A DNA stretch of 64,000 nucleotides from Altererythrobacter sp. ZODW24. Lineage in GTDB: Bacteria; Pseudomonadota; Alphaproteobacteria; Sphingomonadales; Sphingomonadaceae. The notes below the pieces were generated by a model. The model made no database searches and had not been told where the DNA came from. It saw only the letters and a list, made by a program, of their open reading frames with translations. Positions within the stretch are counted from its first letter, which is position 1; each line of letters begins with the position of its first letter. Below, in pieces: positions 24,455 through 33,824 of this stretch. The DNA lies in assembly GCF_003344885.1 (NCBI RefSeq), contig NZ_CP031155.1, forward strand, positions 1,392,001 to 1,456,000. The letters are read 5' to 3'. The translations under genes were made by a program, and so were the position numbers.

Positions 24455-25645
24455 TTAGCTCGCTTGCGGTATTTGATAGTCGGCAGCGCCTGCCGACAGC
24501 TTGTCGAAGAATTCGTCGATCTCGGCGTCGCCGATCACGAGTGGCGGCAGCAAGCGCAGAGTGTTGTCACCCGCGGCCACTGTCATCAGCTGATGATTGT
24601 CACGCAGATGGACGAAGAAGGGACGGCTTTCGACTTTCATCTTGATACCGAGCATCAGGCCGCGTCCGCGCACGAGTTCGAACAGGTCGGGATAATTGCC
24701 GATAAACTGCTCCAGGCGGCTGCGGATGCGTTCGCCCTTGTCGCGGACCTCAGCCAGGAACTCATCATTGGCGACGGCCTCCATCACAGCAGTGCCCGCT
24801 GCCATGGCGAGCGGATTGCCGCCATAGGTCGAGCCGTGCGTGCCGAAGGTCATGCCGCGCGCTGCTTTTTCTGTCGCGAGGCAGGCACCGAGCGGGAAGC
24901 CGCCGCCAATGCCCTTGGCTGTGGCTACGATATCGGGCGTAATGCCATATTGTTCGTAAGCGTAGAGCGTACCCGAACGAGCCACGCCGCATTGCACTTC
25001 GTCGAGAACAAGCATGAGATCATGTTCGTCTGCCAGCGCGCGCAGCCCTTGCATGAATTCGTCAGACGCCGGGCGGATACCGCCTTCGCCCTGAATCGGC
25101 TCGACCAAGAAACCGGCTGTGTTCGGGCCGATCAGAGCCTTGGCCGCTTCGAGATCGTCGAACTCGCAATATTTGAAACCTTCGAGCATCGGCATGAAGC
25201 CTTTGTGCATCTTGGTCTGATTGGATGCGCTGATGGTCGCCATCGTCCGGCCGTGGAAGGCATTGCTGAAGGTTATCAGCTCGAACTTCTCATCATTACC
25301 GGCGGATTGGTGATAGGCGCGCGCGGCCTTGATAGCTGTTTCGACCGCCTCGGCGCCGGAATTGCTGAAGAACACGGTGTCCGCAAACGTGTTGTCGACC
25401 AGCATCTGAGCCAGCTTTTCACCTTGCGGGCTGCCATAGAGGTTGGAGACATGCATCAAAGTCTCGGCCTGCTTCTGGATCGCGCCGATCAGTCCGGGGT
25501 GCGAGTGGCCGAGCAGGTTCACGGCAATACCGCTGGCGAAGTCGAGATAGCGCGTGCCGTCCTCGTCGATCAGATGGCAATGCTCGCCGCGAACAGGACG
25601 CACGCCGCAACGGGGATAGACAGGCATCAGCGGGGTGATCGACAT
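24455..25645 (-). CDS. argD: Acetylornithine aminotransferase
   Basis: PLP-dependent class III aminotransferase converting N-acetylglutamate semialdehyde to N-acetylornithine. 396 residues. Motifs are [17 protein letters not shown] (phosphate binding), [11 protein letters not shown] and the Schiff-base lysine in [14 protein letters not shown]. First gene of the argD-argF pair, probably read on into hslO. A family member could also serve as succinyldiaminopimelate aminotransferase, a known dual role. Confidence 0.94.
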   Translation of the reverse strand: MSITPLMPVYPRCGVRPVRGEHCHLIDEDGTRYLDFASGIAVNLLGHSHPGLIGAIQKQAETLMHVSNLYGSPQGEKLAQMLVDNTFADTVFFSNSGAEAVETAIKAARAYHQSAGNDEKFELITFSNAFHGRTMATISASNQTKMHKGFMPMLEGFKYCEFDDLEAAKALIGPNTAGFLVEPIQGEGGIRPASDEFMQGLRALADEHDLMLVLDEVQCGVARSGTLYAYEQYGITPDIVATAKGIGGGFPLGACLATEKAARGMTFGTHGSTYGGNPLAMAAGTAVMEAVANDEFLAEVRDKGERIRSRLEQFIGNYPDLFELVRGRGLMLGIKMKVESRPFFVHLRDNHQLMTVAAGDNTLRLLPPLVIGDAEIDEFFDKLSAGAADYQIPQAS

Positions 25646-25706
25646 GAGGTAAACTCCAAGACAAAAATTACATTTGAAACCGGATTAAGTTGGCGCTCTA
25701 AACGAC

Positions 25707-25740
25707 AAATGGCGGCCCCGATAGGACCGCCATTTTCGTT
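25707..25740 (-). terminator. Hairpin terminator between the cold-shock gene and argD
   Basis: AAATGGCGG/CCGCCATTT with an 11-base loop and T-rich sequence on both sides, so it could stop transcription in either direction. On the minus strand it follows the cold-shock gene. Confidence 0.7.
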
Positions 25741-25774
25741 TTCTGCCGTTTGGTGGCTGCAGCCCAGAGACTTG

Positions 25775-26593
25775 TTAGTCCTCTGCAGGCACCAGGTTCA
25801 CGGCAGAATGCTTGCCGCGTCGGTCAACTTCGAGATCGAAAGTGTAACGCTGGCCTTCGTCAATGCCGGTCAGGCCCGAACGTTCAACTGCGCTGATGTG
25901 CACGAATGCGTCTGGCTGGCCATCATCACGCACGATGAAGCCGAAGCCTTTCATGGTGTTGAAGAATTTAACCGTTCCAGTCGCCTTTTCGCCCGTCAGT
26001 TCACGCTGCGGAGCACCGCCGCGATCGCCGCCAGCGCCTTCGCGCGGCGCGCTCTTCGTAACTGCAATTACATCACCCACGACCTGAAGGTCCTGAGCGG
26101 AAACTTTGCCGCCACGATCAACGAGATTGTATTCGAGGCCTTGCCCTTCAGCGAGACCTTCGAGACCGGCACGTTCGACCGCGGAGATGTGGACGAACAC
26201 GTCCTCGCCGCCATCTTCCTGCGCGATAAAGCCGAAGCCCTTGTCACCGTTGAAGAATTTCACTTGGCCCTTGCCGGTGCCAACTACTTGGGCGGGCATG
26301 CGGTTTCCACCGCCGCCGCCGCCACCAGCACCGCCGCCGGAGAAACCTCCGCCACCGCCGCCTGAGCCGCCACCAAAGCCGCCGCGATTACCGCCGCCGC
26401 CGAAGCCGCCGCGATCACCACCGCCGCCGAAACCACCACGGTCACCGCCGCCAAAGCCGCCGCGGTCATTGCCGCCGCCACCGAAGCCGCCACGGTCGTT
26501 ACCGCCACCGCCAAAACCGCCATCGAAACTGTCTTCGCCGAATCCGTCGCGCTTGTCTCTACCGCGTCCGCGACGCCCTTTATCGTAACCCAT
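25775..26593 (-). CDS. Double cold-shock-domain protein with Gly/Arg-rich N-terminus
   Basis: 272 residues from ATG 26593 (AAGG upstream). Residues ~1-95 are a low-complexity RGG-type region built of GGFGGGGNDRG-like repeats. Two cold-shock domains follow (about 105-170 and 203-270), each with RNP1 (KGFGFI) and RNP2 (VFVHIS). Both should bind single-stranded RNA or DNA, and the protein is likely an RNA chaperone. Alphaproteobacterial double-CSD proteins are usual; the long Gly-rich head is less so. The 310-bp stretch upstream (26594-26903) holds no gene and probably includes a long 5' leader, as in cspA genes. Confidence 0.88.
   Translation of the reverse strand: MGYDKGRRGRGRDKRDGFGEDSFDGGFGGGGNDRGGFGGGGNDRGGFGGGDRGGFGGGGDRGGFGGGGNRGGFGGGSGGGGGGFSGGGAGGGGGGGNRMPAQVVGTGKGQVKFFNGDKGFGFIAQEDGGEDVFVHISAVERAGLEGLAEGQGLEYNLVDRGGKVSAQDLQVVGDVIAVTKSAPREGAGGDRGGAPQRELTGEKATGTVKFFNTMKGFGFIVRDDGQPDAFVHISAVERSGLTGIDEGQRYTFDLEVDRRGKHSAVNLVPAED
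26290..26540 (-). repeat. Low-complexity GGC/GGN repeat tract encoding the Gly-rich head
   Basis: About 250 bp of imperfect repeats, seen on the plus strand as runs of CCGCCGCCGAAGCCGCC-like units. Each encodes a variant of GGFGGGGDRG. Such a tract is prone to length variation. Confidence 0.8.
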
Positions 26594-26903
26594 AGTCTTA
26601 AACGTACCTTCGTCTCGCCCTATCAAATTTGACCGGTAACGCGAGCGAGCCGCACCGGACCTGAAGAAACGAATCGACGAATGCAATCGTCCGCACCTTC
26701 CACACGGTGAGAATACATAGCGAAGAATCACGAGACTGGCGAACATTTTAAGTGAAACGCAGACACGGACCGTAACGTAACCTTCGCAAGAGGTTGCGCG
26801 GGGACTTACCAAACTGTGCCATTTGCGCACTTGGCGGCGGCGATACGATGCAATATCAATGGGGAGTTACTTGTCTTCCTACCCATTCGAAGGATCGACT
26901 GCG

Positions 26904-27335
26904 ATGTTCCGCAAGCTGACTGAAACTCTGATGGCTAGCCCGCAAATAAGCCTTGCTGATGTGGACGAAGCGGCGGCGCAGGGCGTTAAGATGATCATCA
27001 ACAACCGTCCCGAAGGAGAAGAGCCGGGCCAGCTCGAGGGTGCAGCCATCGAGGCCGCTGCCAAACAGCACGGCATCGCCTATCGCGCAATCCCGGTCGG
27101 CCACGGCGGCTTCAGCGAACCGCAGATCGCCGCCATGGCCGAGGCACTGGGCGCTGGGGACGGTCCAGTGTTGGCTTATTGCCGTTCAGGAACACGCTCG
27201 ACCTTCCTATGGGCACTTGCTGGGGCAAGTCAGGGCGGAAACGCCGATGACCTGGCCGAGAAGGCAGCCAGCGCAGGCTACGACATCACGCCGATCCGGC
27301 CCGCGATGGATATGCTCTCAGCAAAAGCGAAATGA
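26904..27335 (+). CDS. DUF442/TIGR01244 phosphatase-like sulphur transferase family protein
   Basis: 143 residues with the protein-tyrosine-phosphatase-like loop CRSGTRS (Cx5R) after VLAYCRSGTRSTFLW, and the N-terminal ISLADVDEAAAQGVKMIINNRP pattern (in part) of the beta-lactamase-hydrolase-like family. Relatives occur with sulphide oxidation genes or as free-standing proteins, and activity here is unproven. ATG 26904 has GAAGG upstream. The stop overlaps the next gene (ATGA). First gene of a five-gene operon to 30851. Confidence 0.82.
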   Translation: MFRKLTETLMASPQISLADVDEAAAQGVKMIINNRPEGEEPGQLEGAAIEAAAKQHGIAYRAIPVGHGGFSEPQIAAMAEALGAGDGPVLAYCRSGTRSTFLWALAGASQGGNADDLAEKAASAGYDITPIRPAMDMLSAKAK

Positions 27336-27760
27336 CGGCGCAGCTTCTCCAATTCGGGGGTTCACTGGCCGCGATCCTGATCATTGCCTGGCTGGTGATG
27401 CGGCTGGGCCTAGGCGGTGACACGCGTATTCGTGACGAAGAACATGCCCGCGAGCTCGCCGAAGAAGCCATGTGCGGCTTCGATCCCGTCGATGTATCGG
27501 TTGACCGGGGGCGCACCGGTGCTTTGCTCCGCAATGCCAACGGACAAATCATGATCCTGCGCCGCCACGGCAGCCACTTCGTCACCCGCCTGCTCCGAAG
27601 CGCAGAAGATGTGAGGCTGCATCAGAACAACCTGACGTTCGTGACAGGCGAGCGCACATTTGGCGAAGTGACGCTAGACCTCGGCCCCAAGGCGCAAGAA
27701 TGGGCTGCCAGCCTGCGCCGGATGGAAACCGCCCCAATGCTTGAAACCCGCAATGCCTGA
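27332..27760 (+). CDS. Small membrane-anchored protein of unknown function
   Basis: 142 residues: one N-terminal membrane span (GGSLAAILIIAWLVMRLGLG, about 9-28), then a soluble part rich in charged residues with the pattern VDRGRTGALLRNANGQIMILRRHGSHF (part). It is coupled to the DUF442 gene by an ATGA overlap, and its stop overlaps the next ATG. The soluble part resembles small conserved alphaproteobacterial proteins without assigned role. I do not recognise it further. Confidence 0.75.
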   Translation: MTAQLLQFGGSLAAILIIAWLVMRLGLGGDTRIRDEEHARELAEEAMCGFDPVDVSVDRGRTGALLRNANGQIMILRRHGSHFVTRLLRSAEDVRLHQNNLTFVTGERTFGEVTLDLGPKAQEWAASLRRMETAPMLETRNA

Positions 27761-28691
27761 TTTCAGTCCGACCGATTACGCTGTGCCGGGCTTTGTCCTG
27801 CTGGTCCTGCTCGAAATGTGGTGGGCGAAGAAGCGCAGGCCGGAAGCCTATGAACCGCGCGACACGCTGACGTCGCTGGCCTTTGGCCTTGGCAGCACGG
27901 TCGCAGGCCTAGCGTTTGGCGGCGCAGTTTTCGCCTTGTCGCTGTGGCTCTACCAGTTCCGCATTTTCGACTTCGGCTTTATCTGGTGGGCGTGGCCGAT
28001 TGCCTTCGTGCTCGATGATTTCGCCTATTACTGGTTCCACCGCTTCGCCCACCGCGTCCGCTGGTTCTGGGCGAGCCATGTGAACCACCATTCGAGCCAG
28101 CATTACAATCTCAGTACAGCCTTACGTCAAAGCTGGACCAGCTTCTTTGCGCTCAGTTTCATTTTCCGTATCCCGATTGTGATGCTCGGCTTCCATCCAG
28201 TGATGGGCCTGTTCGTCGGCGCGATAAATCTGATCTACCAATTCTGGATCCACACCGAAGCAATCGGGCGGATGCCGCGCTGGTTCGAAGCGGTGATGAA
28301 TACGCCCAGTCACCACCGGGTGCATCATGCGACCAACCCGCTCTACCTCGATCGCAACTATGCCGGGACCTTTATCATCTGGGACCGGATGTTCGAGACG
28401 TTTCAGGCCGAGCAAGATGATCAACGCATTCATTACGGTATCGTCAAACAACTCGGCACGTTCAATCTGATCTGGGCCGCTTTCCATGAGTGGGTCGGTA
28501 TCGCACAAGACGTTTGGTCTGCGCCGTGGCGGCACAAGTTCGGTTATATCTGGCGCCCACCCGGCTGGAGCCACGATGGCAGCCGCGACACCTCGGATGC
28601 GATCCGCGGTCGTTGGTTAGCGCGGCAAGGCACAGCCCCTCAATCGTCCAAAACCCGAGCAGAACCGACAAAGGCGATTGCGGATATTTAA
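27753..28691 (+). CDS. Sterol desaturase / fatty acid hydroxylase family protein
   Basis: 312 residues from ATG 27753; an in-frame TTG at 27741 is less likely. The His clusters are HRFAH (96-100), HVNHH (109-113) and HHRVHH (187-192), which would bind the di-iron centre in the inner membrane. Spans lie near 12-22, 45-68, 78-95 and 132-165. It sits directly before a GMC oxidoreductase gene in the same operon, so a hydroxylation-then-oxidation sequence is possible. Distinct from the hydroxylase at 958: sequence and spacing differ. Confidence 0.87.
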   Translation: MPDFSPTDYAVPGFVLLVLLEMWWAKKRRPEAYEPRDTLTSLAFGLGSTVAGLAFGGAVFALSLWLYQFRIFDFGFIWWAWPIAFVLDDFAYYWFHRFAHRVRWFWASHVNHHSSQHYNLSTALRQSWTSFFALSFIFRIPIVMLGFHPVMGLFVGAINLIYQFWIHTEAIGRMPRWFEAVMNTPSHHRVHHATNPLYLDRNYAGTFIIWDRMFETFQAEQDDQRIHYGIVKQLGTFNLIWAAFHEWVGIAQDVWSAPWRHKFGYIWRPPGWSHDGSRDTSDAIRGRWLARQGTAPQSSKTRAEPTKAIADI

Positions 28692-28727
28692 TCGCCCGCT
28701 TAAACCTCTCCACTCACAGGAGAGATC

Positions 28728-30317
28728 ATGGACCAGTTCGACATCATCGTAATCGGCGGCGGCAGCGCGGGCAGCGCTGCGGCGGGACGGCTGGCCGAAG
28801 ACGGAAAACGCAGTGTTTGCTTGCTCGAGGCTGGCGGCACGAACGACAATTTCCTGATCAAGACTCCCGGGTTTCTGCCCTTCATCCGCAACTCAGCGAA
28901 CTACAAATTCGACACGGTTCCGCAAAAGGGTCTGAACGGCCGGGTCGGCTACCAGCCGCGCGGAAAAGGCCTAGGCGGATCATCGGCAATCAACGCGATG
29001 GTCTATATTCGCGGCAACCGATTCGATTATGACCAATGGGCAGAACTTGGCTGCACCGGCTGGGGCTATGATGATGTGCTGCCGTACTTCAAGCGGTCAG
29101 AAAACAACGTGCGCGGCGGCGATGAATATCATGGCGGCGAAGGCCCGCTGCATGTTTCTGACCAGCATTGGACCAACCCTGTCAGCCGCGCCTTTGTGGA
29201 TAGCGCCGAGCAATTGCAGCTGCCCCGAAACGACGATTTCAACGATGACAAGCAGGCCGGGTTTGGCATCTATCAGGTGACACAGAAGGACGGCGAACGC
29301 TGGTCCGCCGCGCGCGCCTATGTCGAGCCTTTGCGGGAAAGTCCGAACCTCGACATCCGCACCGGCACTTTGGTTGAAAAGCTGGTTATCGAAGACGGGC
29401 GCGTGACCGGCGTGGCCATCAAACGCGGGCGCAAACGGGAAACAATCATGGCCCGCGAGGGCGTGATCCTGAGCGCAGGCGCCTTCAACACTCCCCAAAT
29501 CCTGATGCTATCGGGTATCGGCCCAGCAGATAATCTGTGGGATCACGGCCTCGATGTGGTCGCCAACCGCAAGGCTGTCGGTGCCGATCTGCAAGACCAT
29601 ATCGACTATGTCTCAAGCTGGGAGACAGAGTCGAAAGACCCCATCGGATCGAGCATGGCAGGCAATCTGCGGATGGTGAAAGCGATCATCGAACACCGCC
29701 GCAAACGCACAGGCATCATGACCACCCCTTATGCTGAGGCCGGGGGGTTCTGGAGTGTAATGCCCGATGCTCCCGCGCCCGATATCCAGTGGCATTTTGT
29801 GCCCGCTATGCTGGAGGATCATGGCCGCGAAAATGTGAAGGGCCACGGCTTCTCGCTCCACGCCTGCGTCCTGCGCCCGGAAAGCCGGGGCAGTGTGACG
29901 CTGCAATCGAAAGACGCCGCTGCACCGCCGCGCATCGATCCCAACTTCCTCGATGATGACCGCGATATTGCGACCCTGCGCGCAGGTGTCCGTCTGTCGC
30001 ACCGGATCGCTGAAGCGCCACCGCTATCAGGCTATGACCCGCAAGACCGCTATCCGATCAACATTGACGATGATGCGGAGCTGGACGAGCTGATCCGGGG
30101 CCGCGCCGACACCGTCTATCACCCCGTCGGCACCTGCCGCATGGGCGCAGACGAAGGCAGCGTAGTCGATCCGACGCTCAAATCGCGCGATGTCGAAGGC
30201 CTGTGGATCGCCGACGCCAGCATCATGCCGCGCCTGATATCGGGCAACACCAATGCGCCCAGCATAATGATCGGCGAACGCTGCGCCGACTTTGTGAAAG
30301 CAGCGCTGGCGGGCTAA
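28728..30317 (+). CDS. GMC family FAD-dependent alcohol oxidoreductase
   Basis: 529 residues of the glucose-methanol-choline family, choline dehydrogenase-like. The FAD-binding IVIGGGSAGSAAAGRL is at the N-terminus; GKGLGGSSAINAMVYIRG (part) is GMC signature 1, GAFNTPQILMLSGIGP is signature 2, and the catalytic His is in YHPVGTCRMG. It oxidises an alcohol to an aldehyde, with unknown substrate. It starts 37 bp after the hydroxylase gene with AGGAGA upstream. Confidence 0.93.
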   Translation: MDQFDIIVIGGGSAGSAAAGRLAEDGKRSVCLLEAGGTNDNFLIKTPGFLPFIRNSANYKFDTVPQKGLNGRVGYQPRGKGLGGSSAINAMVYIRGNRFDYDQWAELGCTGWGYDDVLPYFKRSENNVRGGDEYHGGEGPLHVSDQHWTNPVSRAFVDSAEQLQLPRNDDFNDDKQAGFGIYQVTQKDGERWSAARAYVEPLRESPNLDIRTGTLVEKLVIEDGRVTGVAIKRGRKRETIMAREGVILSAGAFNTPQILMLSGIGPADNLWDHGLDVVANRKAVGADLQDHIDYVSSWETESKDPIGSSMAGNLRMVKAIIEHRRKRTGIMTTPYAEAGGFWSVMPDAPAPDIQWHFVPAMLEDHGRENVKGHGFSLHACVLRPESRGSVTLQSKDAAAPPRIDPNFLDDDRDIATLRAGVRLSHRIAEAPPLSGYDPQDRYPINIDDDAELDELIRGRADTVYHPVGTCRMGADEGSVVDPTLKSRDVEGLWIADASIMPRLISGNTNAPSIMIGERCADFVKAALAG

Positions 30318-30326
30318 GGCCCGGCC

Positions 30327-30851
30327 ATGACCGAGACCTTTGAGATCATGCTGATGGGCGGGCACCCCAACTCGCTCGGGCGGACCGTGGAGGTTGTGGA
30401 TCACGTGCTGGCCGAACCTGCCCGGCTGGAGGAACTGTTCGTCTGCTATTCCAGCGAAGATGATGTCGTTCGCCTACGGGTGTCGAGCGCCATGAAGCGG
30501 GTAGAAGTCGCTCGGCACGACCTGCTGCTGCCCTATATTGACCGGTTCATCGATCAGATAGGCCAGCTAGATCAGCCCTCTGCGCAGTGGACGCTGGCGA
30601 TCCTGTTCGAAAAACTGCGGCCCGATATGACCGCCAGCCAAGAGTCCAGTTCGCTAGCGCTACTCAAACGCAATCTCGCGGAAAACGACGACTGGATTGT
30701 CCTGAATACCACGATGGATGTCTTGGCCCGTTGGTCCAAAGGCAACGCCGCGCTTAGCGGGTGGTTTGCACCCCATTTGAAACGGCTGGCGAAGGACCCG
30801 CGCAAGTCCGTCTCCAAAAAGGCGGCGAAGCTAATGAGTGCTGCGGCTTAG
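30327..30851 (+). CDS. Helical repeat-like protein of unknown function
   Basis: 174 residues, mostly helical, with HEAT-like spacing of hydrophobic residues (LRVSSAMKRVEVARHDLLLPYIDRF in part, WIVLNTTMDVLARWSKGN) and a Lys-rich C-terminus (KDPRKSVSKKAAKLM). It lies 10 bp after the GMC gene and is probably the last gene of that operon. It converges with the esterase gene across 6 bp. No enzymatic motif seen. Confidence 0.7.
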   Translation: MTETFEIMLMGGHPNSLGRTVEVVDHVLAEPARLEELFVCYSSEDDVVRLRVSSAMKRVEVARHDLLLPYIDRFIDQIGQLDQPSAQWTLAILFEKLRPDMTASQESSSLALLKRNLAENDDWIVLNTTMDVLARWSKGNAALSGWFAPHLKRLAKDPRKSVSKKAAKLMSAAA

Positions 30852-30857
30852 TTAAGC

Positions 30858-31730
30858 CTATTCATCCACTTCAGGCTCGAAAATCACCAACATCGCCTGC
30901 CGGTAAACCTCGGGCAGGCTGGCCGCATGGGTGCCGCCCGTGATGTCGAGGAAGGTGGCCTCCCACGGTAGATCATCGCGCCCCGCCATCTCGTCACGCC
31001 AGTCTAGCGCGGTGCCACGTAAGTAGTCGCGGTCGCGTGATCCAGAGGCTAGGATCATATGATTATCGGTCCGTATCTTGGGCATTGGCTTGCCCATTCC
31101 GTAAATCAGCTTGTCAGCCCATTCGCGACCGGAATTGCTGGCGATGAAGCCGTGGAACAGCGCGGGCCGGTGATAGGCAGCGTAATGTACGAACGAACCG
31201 CCACGGCTTTGCCCGACCAGCACACGCTGGCTGCTATCGGCGCGGAAGCGGCCTTCCACGCGGGGCATTAACTCGTCCTCCAACATGGTCAGGAAAGCCT
31301 TTGCCCCGCCTTGGGAACCGTCCTCCAATGTTGGCCGGAAGTCGATCCCACGTTTGTTCACTTCACCGAAGCCGCCATAGGCAATGCCGACCAGAATCGC
31401 CTCGGGCAAATTCTCGTCATAGTGCAGGAACAAATGCTGCGGCGCGAGCATGGGGAAAGTCGAATCCCCGTCGAGCAAATAGACAATCGGATATGTCTGA
31501 TCGGGCGCGTCGGCATAGCCTTCGGGCAGGCGGACGAAGATATGATAGCGGCGGCCAACCGCTAACGAATCGTGCTTGAAGTAATCGCCAGCAAGCGCGG
31601 GCAGATAATCTATCGGAGTAGCACCAAGCTCTGCCCGGTCATTCGCAGCGGGCGGCCAGGCAGGCTGCGCGGACGTATGCTGACATGCGGCCAGCAACAT
31701 GGCGAAACCTAAAATGATCCAGCGGTGCAT
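30858..31730 (-). CDS. Esterase D/Fes-type alpha/beta hydrolase, lipoprotein
   Basis: 290 residues from ATG 31730. A lipobox LAAC follows a short hydrophobic signal (MHRWIILGFAMLLAAC), so it should be anchored in the envelope. The nucleophile elbow is GQSRGGS, in VLVGQSRGGSFVHYA, and a DGDSTF segment forms the oxyanion region. Such putative esterases include ferric-siderophore and acyl esterases. With TonB and a TonB receptor in the window a siderophore role is conceivable but not indicated by linkage. An in-frame start at 31763 is less likely, having no signal. Confidence 0.82.
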   Translation of the reverse strand: MHRWIILGFAMLLAACQHTSAQPAWPPAANDRAELGATPIDYLPALAGDYFKHDSLAVGRRYHIFVRLPEGYADAPDQTYPIVYLLDGDSTFPMLAPQHLFLHYDENLPEAILVGIAYGGFGEVNKRGIDFRPTLEDGSQGGAKAFLTMLEDELMPRVEGRFRADSSQRVLVGQSRGGSFVHYAAYHRPALFHGFIASNSGREWADKLIYGMGKPMPKIRTDNHMILASGSRDRDYLRGTALDWRDEMAGRDDLPWEATFLDITGGTHAASLPEVYRQAMLVIFEPEVDE

Positions 31731-31781
31731 CGGCGTTCCCCTCTGCGGGCAACCTAAACCCACTTTGTGCGGATTTCGAAC

Positions 31782-31813
31782 AAAAAAGGGGCCGGAGCGA
31801 CTGGCTCCGGCCC
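31782..31813 (-). terminator. Intrinsic terminator after amtB
   Basis: Ten-base stem GGGCCGGAGC/GCTCCGGCCC, with AAAAAA on its left, i.e. a U6 tail for minus-strand transcripts coming from amtB. Confidence 0.85.
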
Positions 31814-31844
31814 ATTGAAGTTTTTGTTCGCAGGAGGAACAATT

Positions 31845-31888
31845 TTTGGCGGGGGCCCGGGGGAGAGAGAATTCCGGGCCCCGCCAAA
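31845..31888 (-). other. Very stable hairpin just past the amtB stop
   Basis: A 15-bp stem (TTTGGCGGGG... against ...CCCCGCCAAA, one bulge) with no U-tract. Likely an mRNA 3'-end stabiliser ahead of the terminator at 31782-31813. Confidence 0.6.
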
Positions 31889-31895
31889 CTGGGTA

Positions 31896-33233
31896 TTAAT
31901 TGTAGGCGCGTTCTCCGTGCTCGCTGATGTCGAGGCCATCGACTTCAGCTTCTTCGGAGACCCGGAGGCCGATAAGTGTTTTGACGATCAGTGCCGCGAT
32001 CAGCGTGCCGATGCCGGCCCAGCCAATCGTGATCAGAACGCTCTTCGTCTGGATCCAGAGCTGTGCGCCCATCGCGGTCGAGCCATCGCCCGGGCCGCCA
32101 ATGAATGGCTGGTAGACAATCGCAGTGCCGATGGCGCCAACGATGCCGCCCACGCCGTGGATGCCGAAAGCATCAAGCGAGTCGTCATAGCCGAACTTCG
32201 CCTTCACCTTGGCAACCGCGAAGTAGCAGACAGCCGAGGACGCGATGCCGAGCAGGATAGCGCCGAATGGGCCGGAGTTACCGGCGGCTGGCGTAACCGC
32301 AACCAGACCGGCAATGACGCCTGAGCAGAAGCCCAGAGCCGAGCCCTTGTGACCGACCATCTTCTCGATCACCATCCAGGTCAGCGCACCAGCAGAGGTG
32401 GCAACGAAGGTGTTGATCATTGCAAGACCGGCGCTGCCGTCAGCTTCGAGTGCGGAACCAGCGTTGAAACCGAACCAACCAACCCACAGCAGGCCCGTAC
32501 CAATCATGGTCATGACCATAGAGTGCGGCGGCATTGGCTCTGACGGATAACCGCGGCGTTTGCCAAGCAGATAAGCGAGGACGAGGCCCGAGACACCAGC
32601 GTTGATGTGCACAACGGTTCCGCCAGCGAAATCAAGCGCGCCATCTTCGAACATCAGACCGCCGCCTGCCCAAACCATATGGGCAATCGGGAAGTACACG
32701 ATGGTCAGCCAGATCGGCACGAAAGCCATCACTGCGCTGAACTTCATCCGTTCCGCCGTTGCGCCCAAAATCAGCGCTGCGGTGATCGCGGCAAAGGTCA
32801 TCTGGAAGCTGACGAAGACATATTCCGAAATCACTTCATCGGTGAATGTCGCCGCCGTGGTCGAGGCGTCCATGCCTGAGAGGAAATAGCTGCCACCGCT
32901 GATGAACAGGCCAAGTGTGCCTTCATAAGTCGTAGCGCCAAATGCGAGCGAGAAGCCCCACATTACCCAGACCAGCATGGCGAGACAGGCAGTCGCGCCA
33001 ATTTGCGTCATAGTGCTGAGCATGTTCTTGGAGCGGGTCAGGCCGCCGTAAAACAGCGCAAGACCCGGAAGGATCATCAGCAGGACCAGAACAGTGGCTG
33101 TCATCATCCAGGCGTTATTGCCCGGGTTGGCGACAGCAGGTGCTGCCTCAGCAACTGGTGCTGCAATGGCTGCCGTACTTGCGATAAAGGACGCGCCGAT
33201 TGCTCCGGCAGCGCCCGCGAATTTGCTGAACAT
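31896..33233 (-). CDS. amtB: Ammonium transporter
   Basis: Ammonium channel of the inner membrane, gated by GlnK. About 445 residues with a signal-peptide-like Ala-rich N-terminus and 11 spans. The pore histidines lie in GGTVVHINAGVSG and FGIHGVGGIVGA, and the family segment FYGGLTRSKNMLST is present. ATG 33233 is favoured by GAGGGG 7 bases upstream; an ATG at 33266 overlaps the glnK stop (ATGA) and would allow coupling. It follows glnK in one operon under the sigma-54 promoter at 33649-33664. Confidence 0.95.
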   Translation of the reverse strand: MFSKFAGAAGAIGASFIASTAAIAAPVAEAAPAVANPGNNAWMMTATVLVLLMILPGLALFYGGLTRSKNMLSTMTQIGATACLAMLVWVMWGFSLAFGATTYEGTLGLFISGGSYFLSGMDASTTAATFTDEVISEYVFVSFQMTFAAITAALILGATAERMKFSAVMAFVPIWLTIVYFPIAHMVWAGGGLMFEDGALDFAGGTVVHINAGVSGLVLAYLLGKRRGYPSEPMPPHSMVMTMIGTGLLWVGWFGFNAGSALEADGSAGLAMINTFVATSAGALTWMVIEKMVGHKGSALGFCSGVIAGLVAVTPAAGNSGPFGAILLGIASSAVCYFAVAKVKAKFGYDDSLDAFGIHGVGGIVGAIGTAIVYQPFIGGPGDGSTAMGAQLWIQTKSVLITIGWAGIGTLIAALIVKTLIGLRVSEEAEVDGLDISEHGERAYN

Positions 33234-33262
33234 GGAGTTACCCCTCATTTCGTATGTGCGGC

Positions 33263-33739
<477 letters not shown>

Positions 33740-33753
33740 TTACGCAGTTGCCT

Positions 33754-33761
33754 ATTTTTTA
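33754..33761. repeat. Target-site duplication, left copy
   Basis: ATTTTTTA, identical to 36032-36039 on the other side of the IS. Before insertion the site lay in the TGCCTA/TAGGCA inverted repeat with T-rich loop. Confidence 0.93.
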
Positions 33762-33824
33762 GGCAATAGTATACTTAAAAAAGCAGGGACTCGATGAACG
33801 AGGGTTCGCCTCCCAAAATTGAAG

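Noticed and set aside
24464-26365. 633-codon open frame on the plus strand
   Set aside because: Antisense to argD and the cold-shock gene, both certain. It has no ribosome site and no recognisable motifs.
26106-26588. Proline-rich plus-strand frame resembling an extensin
   Set aside because: It is the complement of the Gly-rich repeat of the cold-shock protein; the proline run is only the antisense of glycine codons.
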